Counted from the first letter of the stretch, positions 31,069 through 39,303 are shown. The stretch: DNA of 43,691 nucleotides from Clostridium sp. (GCA_023664325.1 JAMPFS010000027.1:1-43691), one strand, 5' to 3'. Translations and numbers: made by a program. The notes: a model not told the origin generated them from the sequence alone.

Positions 31069-33684
31069 ATGAACAGGAATGGAAAGAGAACGTCTGATGC
31101 AGTATGGTATATGGGGCTGTTTGTTGCAGCCTGCATACTGCTGTTTTTGCCGATGGGTTTCGGCAATTTCTTTGGCTCGGATGGGGATTGGTTAAGCCAG
31201 CATGTCGGCATAGCAGAAAGCCTGAGACAGGCAATGCTCAAAGACCACACGCTGCTGCCACAGTATATCGGGCTTGGCGGCGGTAGCAGCCTCTATGATT
31301 ATGCGTATTATGGCGTGCTGCGGCCGGATGTGGTTTTGTCCTGCCTGATACCGAAGGCAGAGATGAAATATGTGATAGCGGGTTATGCAGCGCTTGGTGT
31401 AATTGGCAGTGTCATGCTGATGTTTTTCTGGTTAAGGAACAAGAAAATGTCCGGATGGTGTGCTTTTGGGGGCGCAATGCTCTTTGCCTGCGCAGCCTGC
31501 TTTTACCATGCCCATCACCAGATAATGTTTGTCAATTACATGCCATTTTTAGTATTGGCGCTGATCGGGGAGGATCGGATCTTTGAAAAGAAAAAATACG
31601 GACTGTTTCTGACAGCCCTGTTTTTCATCTATATACATAGCTTTTATTATGCGATCTCCTGCCTGTTTGTGGCAACGCTGTATTTTCTGCACTGCGTATT
31701 CATGAAAGGAAGAGAGGAAGGATTGTGTGTAAAGCAAAGTCTTGCTATGTTTGCCTGGTCTGTCATTTGTTCGATTGCTATGGCAATGGTGCTGCTTCTT
31801 CCGACCGGGCTTGCTATTTTGTCCACTTCCAAAGACAGCGGCAGTTTTGGAAGCCGGGCAATGCACATTGTCGATTTCCGCATGACCGGGCTGTTATATA
31901 ATCCATATGGCTGTGGGCTGACACTGCTTACCCTGTACTGTCTGTTGGTCTGCCTTCGCACCAGACGGAAACGTTTTTTGGCTGCCGCTCTTTTAATCGC
32001 TATGGGAATGCCTGTCGTGTCCTTGCTGTTAAATGGTTTTTTATACGCAAGGGCAAAGATACTGATTCCGTGTCTGCCGCTTCTCGTTTTTATTACTGCG
32101 GACACGTTGAAGGATTTTTGGGAGAAAAAGCAAAAACACAGCATCCCTGCGCTTCTGCTAAGCCTGATACCGGCAATTACCTCTGTTTGGAAACCGTTTA
32201 TTATCATGGATGGCTGCATTTTATGCATCTGGATCTTTTTGCAGGGAAGAACGAAAAGGACTGGGCATGCCGGGAGATTCGTGTTTGGTCTTGCATTTGC
32301 CATGCCCATGCTGGTAAGCCTTTCCGTAAATGCCAGTGATTCTTACTTGCAGCCGTTGATAGCGAAACTTGGGATTCCGACAAATGGCAGTTATATTGCC
32401 CGTACCGAAAATCGGCAGGAGCATTTTACAGGTGAGGAAATAAAAGAAGTCGTTACAGATCCGCAGTACCGGTTTGATGTATTAGCCAATTGTTTTGTAA
32501 ACAGTAATCTCACCGTGGACGGAACGATAAAGCGTACCTCCATGTATTCTTCTGTCAGTAGTGCCGGGTATTCACATTTTTACTATGATACAATGAAAAA
32601 TGCCATCCCCATCAATAACCGTGTGGCGCTCGTGCCGGGGAACAATCCGTTTTTTAACTATTTTATGGGTGTCAAATATGTGCTGGCGGAAAAAGGGCAT
32701 GTGCCGGAGGGCTATGAAGAAAAACGTTGCAAGAATGGATATGTGCTGGCAGAGAAGACAGGTCAAAACGTGCTGCCGGTCTGTTATGGAACAACTGCGC
32801 TGATTGGCAGGGAAGATTATGAAAAACTCTCCTTCCCGGAAAATATGGAGGCATTATGCAGTTATACGGTAGTGGAGGATGCAGGTGATAAACCGTGTTC
32901 GGCATTTTCTTCACATTTCAAGGAAGAAGATGCTGCGGCGCTGATTGGCGAAGAGGGGGAACAATGTCTGTTAAATATGGGAGCGGAAAAGGAGACGGTA
33001 CAGATACCGTTAAAGGAAGCTTTATCGGACTGTGTTCTGGTTATTCAATTTCATGTCAACCGAAAGGATGGAAAGGCAGTCGAGATTACGATAAATGGAA
33101 CAAAGAATAAGCTGTCTTCTGCCAATGCGCCTTATCCGAATGGAAATGATACTTTTACCTATATTTTGGAAAGCGGCAGCCGCATGGAGCAGTTAGAGGT
33201 TACAGCGTCAAAGGGAGATTACCGCATAGAGGGGATGAAATGTTATCTGCTGGCTTGCGGGTATATCGGGCATAAAAATGTAATCCCGGCAAAGCAGAGG
33301 GATGCTGTCAAAACAGCAGGACAAAAGCGGGAAAAAAAGTGGATATCACAAGGCATGGCAACGGTATGGGAGGGAAGTATCACAATGCAGCAGGACGGAT
33401 ATATTACCACATCCTTTCCATACCGCAGGGGATACCGGATTACAGTGGATGGAAGAACGCTCGATCCGGAGGTGGTAAATACTGCATTTTTGGGATTTCC
33501 GATAGAGGAGGGCAGACATCAGATTGAAATTTATTATGAAGCGCCGGGATACCGGCTGGGATTTTTCGTGAGCCTGTGCGCTTTTGCATTGGCTGTATGG
33601 AAATGCTGTATTCCGTATGTCCTAGACTATGGGTTCTTAAGATATATTGCTGTTCTTTTGAGAAAATTCTCAACTATATCTTGA
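31069..33684 (+). CDS. YfhO-family membrane protein, 871 aa
   Basis: A large polytopic protein with about eleven membrane helices in the first 420 residues and one near the C terminus, enclosing a roughly 350-residue extracytoplasmic domain. The opening phrase GFGNFFGSDGDWLSQHV and RQAMLKDHTLLPQYIGLGGGSS follow the YfhO family, related to GT-C glycosyltransferases; B. subtilis YfhO is needed for lipoteichoic acid glycosylation. A polymer-sugar transfer role is thus likely. I start at ATG 31069 behind AAAGGAGTGGATGAGAAT. It follows the two-component genes with their regulator's repeats at its promoter, so it may be an envelope-stress output. The end of the protein is basic (RKFSTIS). Confidence 0.82.
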   Translation: MNRNGKRTSDAVWYMGLFVAACILLFLPMGFGNFFGSDGDWLSQHVGIAESLRQAMLKDHTLLPQYIGLGGGSSLYDYAYYGVLRPDVVLSCLIPKAEMKYVIAGYAALGVIGSVMLMFFWLRNKKMSGWCAFGGAMLFACAACFYHAHHQIMFVNYMPFLVLALIGEDRIFEKKKYGLFLTALFFIYIHSFYYAISCLFVATLYFLHCVFMKGREEGLCVKQSLAMFAWSVICSIAMAMVLLLPTGLAILSTSKDSGSFGSRAMHIVDFRMTGLLYNPYGCGLTLLTLYCLLVCLRTRRKRFLAAALLIAMGMPVVSLLLNGFLYARAKILIPCLPLLVFITADTLKDFWEKKQKHSIPALLLSLIPAITSVWKPFIIMDGCILCIWIFLQGRTKRTGHAGRFVFGLAFAMPMLVSLSVNASDSYLQPLIAKLGIPTNGSYIARTENRQEHFTGEEIKEVVTDPQYRFDVLANCFVNSNLTVDGTIKRTSMYSSVSSAGYSHFYYDTMKNAIPINNRVALVPGNNPFFNYFMGVKYVLAEKGHVPEGYEEKRCKNGYVLAEKTGQNVLPVCYGTTALIGREDYEKLSFPENMEALCSYTVVEDAGDKPCSAFSSHFKEEDAAALIGEEGEQCLLNMGAEKETVQIPLKEALSDCVLVIQFHVNRKDGKAVEITINGTKNKLSSANAPYPNGNDTFTYILESGSRMEQLEVTASKGDYRIEGMKCYLLACGYIGHKNVIPAKQRDAVKTAGQKREKKWISQGMATVWEGSITMQQDGYITTSFPYRRGYRITVDGRTLDPEVVNTAFLGFPIEEGRHQIEIYYEAPGYRLGFFVSLCAFALAVWKCCIPYVLDYGFLRYIAVLLRKFSTIS

Positions 33685-33711
33685 CTTGGAGCAGTATTTG
33701 GATCAAAAGTA

Positions 33712-33720
33712 TGGTATAAT
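33712..33720 (+). promoter_or_regulatory. Extended -10 promoter of the lar operon
   Basis: TGG-TATAAT (33712-33720) is a perfect extended -10 element without a matching -35 at 17 bp (TTGACT at 33681 is 28 bp away). The leader to larE is about 100 nt and holds a 9-bp hairpin at 33783-33808 and a small ORF. Confidence 0.6.
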
Positions 33721-33749
33721 GGATAAATAACCCGAATGGGTGTTGCGTC

Positions 33750-33851
33750 ATGAAAGAAGGGGAACATCCGGGCGCATGTATCGGCTGCCGCTTTTTTGGG
33801 CGGCAGTCTGCTTGGAAGGAGCATATCGGATGGAGCAGAATACACAGATAA
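33750..33851 (+). CDS. Possible 33-aa upstream ORF overlapping larE start
   Basis: ATG at 33750 opens a 34-codon frame, KEGEHPGACIGCRFFGR and so on, that ends inside larE. It contains CIGC, a possible metal-binding pair. Its ribosome binding site is weak. A hairpin of GGCTGCCGC with GCGGCAGTC (33783-33808) lies within it. It might couple translation to larE or be chance. Confidence 0.25.
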   Translation: MKEGEHPGACIGCRFFGRQSAWKEHIGWSRIHR

Positions 33852-34639
33852 AATTAGAACGGCTTAAACAATATTTTTCTGAATTAGGCGAGGCTGCCAT
33901 TGCATACTCAAGTGGCGTGGATTCCACATTTATGTTGAAAGTGGCGCATGATGTATTAGGGGATCGCGCCATTGCGGTTACTGCAAAAGCAGATGTATTT
34001 CCGGGGAGGGAATTAGAGGAGGCAGAGGCGTTTTGCAGGACAGAGGGAATAAGGCATTTTATTTTGCCGTTCTTTCCTTTAGAGGTGGAGGGCTTTGCCC
34101 AGAACCCGCCGAACCGCTGTTATATTTGTAAGAAGGCAATTTTTGCTAAGATTGTGGAGAAAGCGAACGAACAGGGAATCCACTGCGTGGCAGAGGGGTC
34201 TAATATGGATGATTTGCAGGATTACCGTCCGGGGATGAAAGCGGTTGGTGAAATGGGGATTTTGAGTCCGCTGCGGGAGGTAGAACTTACAAAAATGGAA
34301 ATCCGAATGCTTTCTAAGAATTTAGGGCTTGCAACATGGGAAAAGCCATCCCTTGCATGTCTGGCATCCCGGTTTGCCTATGGGGAGACAATCACAAAGG
34401 ACAAGCTTCATATGGTGGAACAGGCAGAGCAGTTTCTTCTCGATATGGGATTTCATCAGATGCGGGTTCGTATGCATGGGCAGATGGCGCGGATTGAGGT
34501 TTTAGTGGAAGAATTTCCATTTCTTATGGAGGACAAACACCGGGTTAAAATTTTAGAAAAATTAAAGCAGATTGGTTTTGTTTATGTTACAATGGATTTG
34601 GCGGGTTACCGCACGGGAAGCATGAATGAAACACTGTAA
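33830..34639 (+). CDS. larE: ATP-dependent sulfur transferase LarE, 269 aa
   Basis: LarE makes the thioacid groups of the nickel-pincer nucleotide cofactor by ATP-dependent sulfur transfer to pyridinium-3,5-biscarboxylate mononucleotide. The PP-loop AYSSGVDSTF (residues 25-34) binds ATP. C177 in PSLACLASRFAYG corresponds to the sacrificial cysteine C176 of the Lactiplantibacillus plantarum enzyme. NRCYICKK near 96-102 is also conserved. Length fits. The start ATG 33830 follows AAGGAG by 8 nt; an in-frame upstream ATG at 33740 would add residues foreign to the family. It opens the lar operon; larB follows. Confidence 0.94.
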   Translation: MEQNTQIKLERLKQYFSELGEAAIAYSSGVDSTFMLKVAHDVLGDRAIAVTAKADVFPGRELEEAEAFCRTEGIRHFILPFFPLEVEGFAQNPPNRCYICKKAIFAKIVEKANEQGIHCVAEGSNMDDLQDYRPGMKAVGEMGILSPLREVELTKMEIRMLSKNLGLATWEKPSLACLASRFAYGETITKDKLHMVEQAEQFLLDMGFHQMRVRMHGQMARIEVLVEEFPFLMEDKHRVKILEKLKQIGFVYVTMDLAGYRTGSMNETL

Positions 34640-34695
34640 AGGGTTCATTGGTACAGCTTGGCATTCATTGTACGAACATATGAATTGAGGTAGAT

Positions 34696-35448
34696 ATGGA
34701 GCAGAGAAGACTGACAAAGTTATTAGAGGGTGTTGCAAACGGCAGTGTATCCGTTGAGGATGCCGCCTTACAATTAAAAAAAGAGCCATTTGAGGATTTG
34801 GGTTTTGCAAAGCTTGATCATCACAGAAGCATCAGGCAGGGGGCAGCGGAGGTGATCTATGGCGCAGGCAAGACGCCGGAACAGATTCTTGCAATTGCGG
34901 AGGCGTTTTTAAACAGAGGGCAGGAACAGGTATTGATTACCAGAATGAGTGAAAAGGCTGCCGAAGTGATTGGCGGGAAACTGCCGTTACAGTATGATGC
35001 GTTAAGCAAGGTGGGAATTGTGGGAAACCTGCCAAAGCCGGATGGTCTTGGCAAAATTGTAGTTGCCACGGGAGGAACCAGCGATATGCCGGTGGCGGAG
35101 GAAGCAGCGCTTACCGCCGAGGCATTGGGAAATGAGGTTACAAGACTGTATGATGTAGGGGTGGCAGGGATTCACAGACTGTTCTCTGGCGTGGATGATC
35201 TGATGGAGGCAAAAGTGGTGATTGCGATTGCAGGAATGGAAGGCGCGCTTGCAAGCGTGGTTGGTGGTCTGGTGGACTGTCCGGTTATTGCGGTGCCTAC
35301 CAGCATTGGATACGGTGCATCCTTTCACGGATTATCGGCATTGCTTTCCATGCTGAATTCCTGCGCCAGCGGGGTGAGTGTGGTGAATATCGACAATGGT
35401 TTTGGGGCAGGGTATCTTGCCAGTATGATTAACCATATCAATAAGTAA
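34696..35448 (+). CDS. larB: Pyridinium-3,5-biscarboxylic acid mononucleotide synthase LarB, 250 aa
   Basis: LarB carboxylates nicotinic acid adenine dinucleotide and hydrolyses the anhydride, making the backbone of the nickel-pincer cofactor. The C-terminal half is PurE (AIR carboxylase)-like, with GTSDMPVAEEAALTAEALGNEVTRLYDVGVAGIHRL and the phrase CPVIAVPTSIGYGASFHG. The N-terminal opening LLEGVANGSVSVEDAALQLKKEPFEDLGFAKLDHHR is characteristic. The last codons, INK and the stop, lie in the left end of the adjacent MITE-like element, so the gene terminus may have been supplied by its insertion. Confidence 0.95.
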   Translation: MEQRRLTKLLEGVANGSVSVEDAALQLKKEPFEDLGFAKLDHHRSIRQGAAEVIYGAGKTPEQILAIAEAFLNRGQEQVLITRMSEKAAEVIGGKLPLQYDALSKVGIVGNLPKPDGLGKIVVATGGTSDMPVAEEAALTAEALGNEVTRLYDVGVAGIHRLFSGVDDLMEAKVVIAIAGMEGALASVVGGLVDCPVIAVPTSIGYGASFHGLSALLSMLNSCASGVSVVNIDNGFGAGYLASMINHINK

Positions 35449-35734
35449 TTGCGAAACTCTGTTTTCGCAATCGCCCATTGTACAATATAGACAAATCAAT
35501 GCAGGCACGCTTTCGCTGCTTGTCGCTCGCAACGGTGTTAAGCAATGCAACACTATACCCACTAAGCTCGAAAGTACCTCGCTAAGTGTGTAAGTGTGCA
35601 TTCGTACTAGGCTCGAAAAAACCTCACCAAGTACTCACTGCAACCACCGGCGGCTCCAAAGCACCTGCGTATGATATTGTCTACATTGCACAACTAGATT
35701 TTGAAAATAGAGAGTTTTGCAATTACCTATTAAT
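35437..35734. mobile_element. MITE-like element between larB and larC, about 298 bp
   Basis: The ends 35437-35498 and 35672-35734 are imperfect inverted repeats of about 62 bp (the outer 25 bp match at about 20 positions, starting AT(C/T)AATA(A/G)GTAATTGC). The left arm also folds as TTGCGAAA...TTTCGCAA. The interior carries a direct repeat of about 25 bp, near 35560-35588 and 35605-35632, based on CTCGAAA...ACCTC. No protein of sensible length is encoded and I see no clear target duplication. A partial copy is at 28788-28869. It fills the whole 311-bp larB-larC gap and may also carry promoters. Confidence 0.75.
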
Positions 35735-35759
35735 AAGATTCAGAAAGGTGTAGACAGGC

Positions 35760-36581
35760 ATGAAAACATTATATATTGAGTGTAATATGGGAGCAGCGGG
35801 AGATATGCTGTTGGCAGCGCTTTTGGAGCTTTGCCCGGAACCGGAAGCATTTGTGGAAAAACTGAATGCGTTGCAGATTCCGAAGATTACCTATCAAATG
35901 GAAAAATCGGTTAAATGCGGTGTGACAGGAACGCATATGTCCGTTTTGGTTGATGGGGAAGAGGAGAAAAGTATAGATGTACATACACATCATCATGGCG
36001 AACATCATCATGATGAACATTCCCACGGCGAACATTCCCACGGCGAACATCATGGACATCCACATTCACATACGGGGCAGGAGGAGATTGTCCATATGAT
36101 TACACATTTTAACCTGCCGGGGGAAGTGAAGGAGGATGCTATTGCGGTATATCATTTGATTGCTGAGGCAGAAAGCCATGTGCATGGAAGACCGATAGAT
36201 GAGATTCATTTTCATGAGGTGGGAAATCTGGATGCGGTGGCGGATGTGGTTGGGGTTTGCTATCTGATGCATGAGTTAGGCGCAGAGCAGGTTATCACAT
36301 CCCCGATCCATGTGGGAAGCGGTCAGGTACATTGCGCACATGGTATTTTACCGGTGCCGGCTCCGGCAACTGCATATATATTGCGAGGCGTGCCGGTGTA
36401 TGGTGGAGAAATCTGCGGTGAGTTGTGTACACCGACCGGCGCAGCCCTTCTAAAGCATTTTTCCAAAGGCTTTGGCGCCATGCCGGTCATGCGTATTGAC
36501 AAAATAGGCTATGGCATGGGGAAGAAGGATTTTGAAGCGGCAAACTGTGTGCGGGCAATGATAGGGGAGAGTATGCAGTGA
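35760..36581 (+). CDS. larC: LarC nickel insertion protein, LarC1 part only, 273 aa
   Basis: LarC inserts nickel into the pincer cofactor using CTP. The protein follows the N-terminal LarC1 part throughout: MGAAGDMLLAALLEL, IHFHEVGNLDAVADVVG, SPIHVGSGQVHCAHG and CGELCTPTGAALLKHF. Between residues about 75 and 106 it has a loop with 17 or more histidines, encoded in part by 15-bp tandem repeats, likely for nickel binding or storage. In L. plantarum larC1 is joined to larC2 by a programmed frameshift; here the stop is followed by only 37 bp before nikM in which no LarC2 can fit. So it is either a short, functional type or a product with a separate LarC2. Confidence 0.92.
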   Translation: MKTLYIECNMGAAGDMLLAALLELCPEPEAFVEKLNALQIPKITYQMEKSVKCGVTGTHMSVLVDGEEEKSIDVHTHHHGEHHHDEHSHGEHSHGEHHGHPHSHTGQEEIVHMITHFNLPGEVKEDAIAVYHLIAEAESHVHGRPIDEIHFHEVGNLDAVADVVGVCYLMHELGAEQVITSPIHVGSGQVHCAHGILPVPAPATAYILRGVPVYGGEICGELCTPTGAALLKHFSKGFGAMPVMRIDKIGYGMGKKDFEAANCVRAMIGESMQ

Positions 36582-36618
36582 TTTCTCTATATGGAAGGAA
36601 AGAAGGAGGTTATAAGTT

Positions 36619-37638
36619 ATGCATATGATTGATGCGTTGGTTTCACCGGCGGTGGGTGCTGTCATGTGGGCAGGAAGCGCCGGTGCGGTCGGCTATGCAG
36701 CAAAAAAGATTACGGGAACAGAATTTTCAGAGAAGAAACTGCCGGTGATGGCGGTATCAGGAGCATTTGTTTTTGCGGCACAGATGATTAATTTTACCAT
36801 TCCAGGCACAGGCTCATCCGGGCATATCGGTGGCGGGATTTTGCTTGCAGCATTGCTTGGAGAATTTCCGGCGCTGCTGACACTCTCAGCGGTATTGATT
36901 ATCCAGTGCCTTTTCTTTGCGGATGGAGGGCTTCTGGCATTGGGCGCCAACATATTTAACATGGGAGTGATTCCGTGTCTCATTGTTTTCCCGCTGATAT
37001 TCCGTCCGATTTTAAAGCAGGGTATTACAAAGAAACGTTTATCCGCAGCCGCAGTGATATCGGCTATTCTCGGTTTGCAGCTTGGAGCATTTGGCGTGGT
37101 GTTAGAGACACAGGCATCCGGAATTACACAGCTTCCATTTCGGACGTTTGTGGCAATGATGCAGCCGATTCATCTGGCAATTGGCATAGGGGAAGGATTG
37201 GTGACTGCGGCAGTGCTTGCATTTGTGTATCAGATGCGGCCGGAACTGATTGAGAGTGCTGTGAACAGGGAAAAATTAGAGGGTGCATCTTCTGTCAGGA
37301 AGGTAACGGTCTGCCTTGCCATATTAGCGCTGCTTGTCGGCGGTGGATTGTCCTTATTTGCCTCCTCTAATCCGGACGGACTGGAATGGTCGATGGAAAA
37401 GGTTACAGGAAGTGGCGAAATGGAGGCAGATGGCGCAGTGTATGATATGGTATCCTCCGTTCAGGAAAAGACAGCATTTTTGCCGGATTATGATTTTGAA
37501 GCCGGCAAGGGAACCGGTACGGGTGTGTCCGGTGTCGTTGGCGCAATATGCACCAGTGCGCTTGCATTGGTTACGGGGGCAGTCATTGTAGCAGTAAAGA
37601 AACGGAAGAAGCAGAGTGTGACAGACGAAGAAGAATGA
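36619..37638 (+). CDS. Nickel ECF transporter substrate-capture protein NikMN fusion, 339 aa
   Basis: Residues 1-210 form NikM/CbiM: MHMIDALVSP opens with the N-terminal Met-His that, after folding, ligates Ni2+ in the family, and HIGGGILLAALLGEFPALLTLSAVLIIQCLFFADGGL is the core membrane motif. After a linker, residues about 235-330 form NikN with the phrase SSNPDGLEWSMEK and a last membrane helix. The fusion explains why no separate nikN is present. Because it follows larC and because NikN not CbiN is present, nickel is the likelier substrate than cobalt. Ribosome binding site GAAGGAGG. Confidence 0.9.
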   Translation: MHMIDALVSPAVGAVMWAGSAGAVGYAAKKITGTEFSEKKLPVMAVSGAFVFAAQMINFTIPGTGSSGHIGGGILLAALLGEFPALLTLSAVLIIQCLFFADGGLLALGANIFNMGVIPCLIVFPLIFRPILKQGITKKRLSAAAVISAILGLQLGAFGVVLETQASGITQLPFRTFVAMMQPIHLAIGIGEGLVTAAVLAFVYQMRPELIESAVNREKLEGASSVRKVTVCLAILALLVGGGLSLFASSNPDGLEWSMEKVTGSGEMEADGAVYDMVSSVQEKTAFLPDYDFEAGKGTGTGVSGVVGAICTSALALVTGAVIVAVKKRKKQSVTDEEE

Positions 37639-37657
37639 GTGACGAGGGGAAAATAAC

Positions 37658-38428
37658 ATGGCAGATATGCGAAGTAAGCTTTCGGAAATATATTCCCTGG
37701 AACAGCTAAGCCGGCAAAATACAGTGATTCACAGACTTCATCCTCTTGCGAAGATGATATCGACATTGGTTTACATAATCTGTATTGCGGCTTTGGGCAG
37801 ATATGATTTGCTTTCTATGGCGCCGTTTTTATTTTACCCGGTTATTCTGATGGCGCTTTCTGATGTGCCTTTTGGCATGATTGGCAGGCGGACACTCATC
37901 GCACTGCCATTTAGTCTGTTTGCAGGCATTAGCAACCTGATTTGGGACAGACAGTTGTTTATGAGAGTTGGAGGGGTTGTGATTACAACAGGTTTGCTTT
38001 CTTTTTTTACGATTCTGCTGCGAACCTGTCTCAGCGTGGCTGCAGTTTTAATTTTGGTGGCGGTGACACCGTTTTCCCAGATAAGCAGCCAGCTTCGGAG
38101 AATGCATGTGCCGGTTATTTTTGTCAGTCTGGTGGAGATGATCTACCGCTATATTGGCGTATTGTTGGAGGAGGCGGATACCATGCTGACAGCTTACCGC
38201 CTGCGAAACCCTTGTGTCAAATGGCCGCTTCTTAAGGATATGGGTTCCTTTGCCGGACAGTTGTTTTTAAGAAGCTATGCCCGGGCAGAACGAATCTATC
38301 AGGCGATGAAATGCAGAGGATACGGCATGGGTGAATTAACATACGGCAAACGACCATTTTCTCTGGCAGATTGGGTGTTTGTGCTTGCGGGGTGTATCTC
38401 GTCCGTGGTGTTTTTGCTGCTTGCATGA
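37658..38428 (+). CDS. ECF nickel transporter T component NikQ, 256 aa
   Basis: The transmembrane coupling component of the importer, with five or six helices. VIHRLHPLAKMISTLVYIICI is the family's conserved first-helix region; the cytoplasmic coupling motif ERIYQAMKCRGYG (about 210-222) has the Ala-Arg-Gly triplet (MKCRGYG) that contacts the ATPase. It lies 19 bp after nikMN. The nearby ATPase completes the module. Confidence 0.9.
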   Translation: MADMRSKLSEIYSLEQLSRQNTVIHRLHPLAKMISTLVYIICIAALGRYDLLSMAPFLFYPVILMALSDVPFGMIGRRTLIALPFSLFAGISNLIWDRQLFMRVGGVVITTGLLSFFTILLRTCLSVAAVLILVAVTPFSQISSQLRRMHVPVIFVSLVEMIYRYIGVLLEEADTMLTAYRLRNPCVKWPLLKDMGSFAGQLFLRSYARAERIYQAMKCRGYGMGELTYGKRPFSLADWVFVLAGCISSVVFLLLA

Positions 38429-38526
38429 GCAGGTACAGTTGGAAGCCATGCGTTCCGGTTATGGGTGAAATGATTGGAAAAGGAAGTTTTGCCGATGCCT
38501 TATAAAGAACAGAAATGGAGTGAGCT

Positions 38527-39243
38527 ATGTTAAAGATTGAAAATCTTACCGTGACATATCCGGATGGAACAAAAGCGGTATCTGATTTATCCCTGGATGT
38601 AAAGAACGGACAGCATGCAGCCCTTGTGGGCGCAAATGGCGCAGGCAAGACCAGCCTGCTGTTAGCGGTTGCAGGCGTCATACCGGGTGCGGGAACCATT
38701 TCGGTGGATGGCACAGTGCTTACCAGAAATACGGTTGCAGAGATTCGCAGGAAAACCGGCATGGTATTTCAGAATCCGGATGACCAGCTTTTTATGCCGA
38801 CCATTTATGATGATATTGCATTCGGACCAAGAAACCTCGGTGTGGATGAGGAAACGGTCAGACACCGGGTGGAGGATCGGCTAAAGCTTCTTGGAATTGA
38901 ACATCTGCGGGATAAGACTGCATTGAAACTGTCAGGTGGAGAGAAGCGTATGGCAGCCCTGGCAACGGTGCTTGCCATGAAGCCTGCGCTTATGCTTTTT
39001 GATGAGCCGACGGCATTTCTGGATCCGAAAGCGAGGCGGAAACTGATTCAGGTGTTAAAGAGCCTGCCGCATACCATGCTGATTACAACGCATGATTTGC
39101 TGTTTGCAAAAGAGGTTTGTGAAGATACCATTGTCATGAAAGAGGGAAAGATTTCTGCAATAGGTAAGTCATCTGTACTGCTTTATGATGAGAAGCAGAT
39201 GGATGAGGCAGGGGTGGAAGCAATTGGAATTTATGAAAAATAA
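38527..39243 (+). CDS. ECF nickel transporter ATPase NikO, 238 aa
   Basis: The ATPase has Walker A GANGAGKTS, Q-loop MVFQNPDDQLFMPTIYDDIAFGP (an ECF ATPase signature), the signature LSGGEKRMAALATVL, Walker B LMLFDEPTAFLDP and an H-loop TTHD. The phrase FQNPDDQLF is distinctive for CbiO/NikO/EcfA. Only one ATPase gene is present, so it should act as a homodimer, which is normal for NikMNQO systems. A 98-bp gap precedes it. Confidence 0.93.
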   Translation: MLKIENLTVTYPDGTKAVSDLSLDVKNGQHAALVGANGAGKTSLLLAVAGVIPGAGTISVDGTVLTRNTVAEIRRKTGMVFQNPDDQLFMPTIYDDIAFGPRNLGVDEETVRHRVEDRLKLLGIEHLRDKTALKLSGGEKRMAALATVLAMKPALMLFDEPTAFLDPKARRKLIQVLKSLPHTMLITTHDLLFAKEVCEDTIVMKEGKISAIGKSSVLLYDEKQMDEAGVEAIGIYEK

Positions 39244-39244
39244 C

Positions 39245-39284
39245 AGAATATTATGACAAATAGCGGAATATCATTAAAAATAGC
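39245..39284. repeat. Two 20-bp tandem repeats upstream of the symporter promoter
   Basis: Positions 39245-39264 and 39265-39284 match at about 15 of 20 bases, and a third, partial copy (ATAATATA) follows. The period is two helical turns. They lie just upstream of the promoter at 39304, which suggests a regulator-binding site. Confidence 0.5.
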
Positions 39285-39303
39285 ATAATATATACACTAT
39301 AAT

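Noticed and set aside
31647..32309. 220-codon minus-strand frame
   Set aside because: It lies wholly within the YfhO gene, has no promoter or ribosome binding site and no family resemblance.
33681..33720. TTGACT/TATAAT as a standard promoter for larE
   Set aside because: The hexamers are 28 bp apart, too far for sigma-A contact; the extended -10 (TGG-TATAAT) alone is the better explanation.
33727..33829. NiCo or ZTP riboswitch before larE
   Set aside because: The leader has hairpins, but I could not match the conserved core bases of either class; kept only as a structured leader.
35332..35601. 89-codon minus-strand frame over the larB end and the MITE-like element
   Set aside because: It crosses a gene and a non-coding repeat, has no ribosome binding site and no recognisable protein features.
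36582..36618. LarC2 reached by programmed frameshift at the end of larC
   Set aside because: Only 37 bp separate the larC stop from nikMN, and no frame there continues as LarC2, so frameshifting cannot restore it here.
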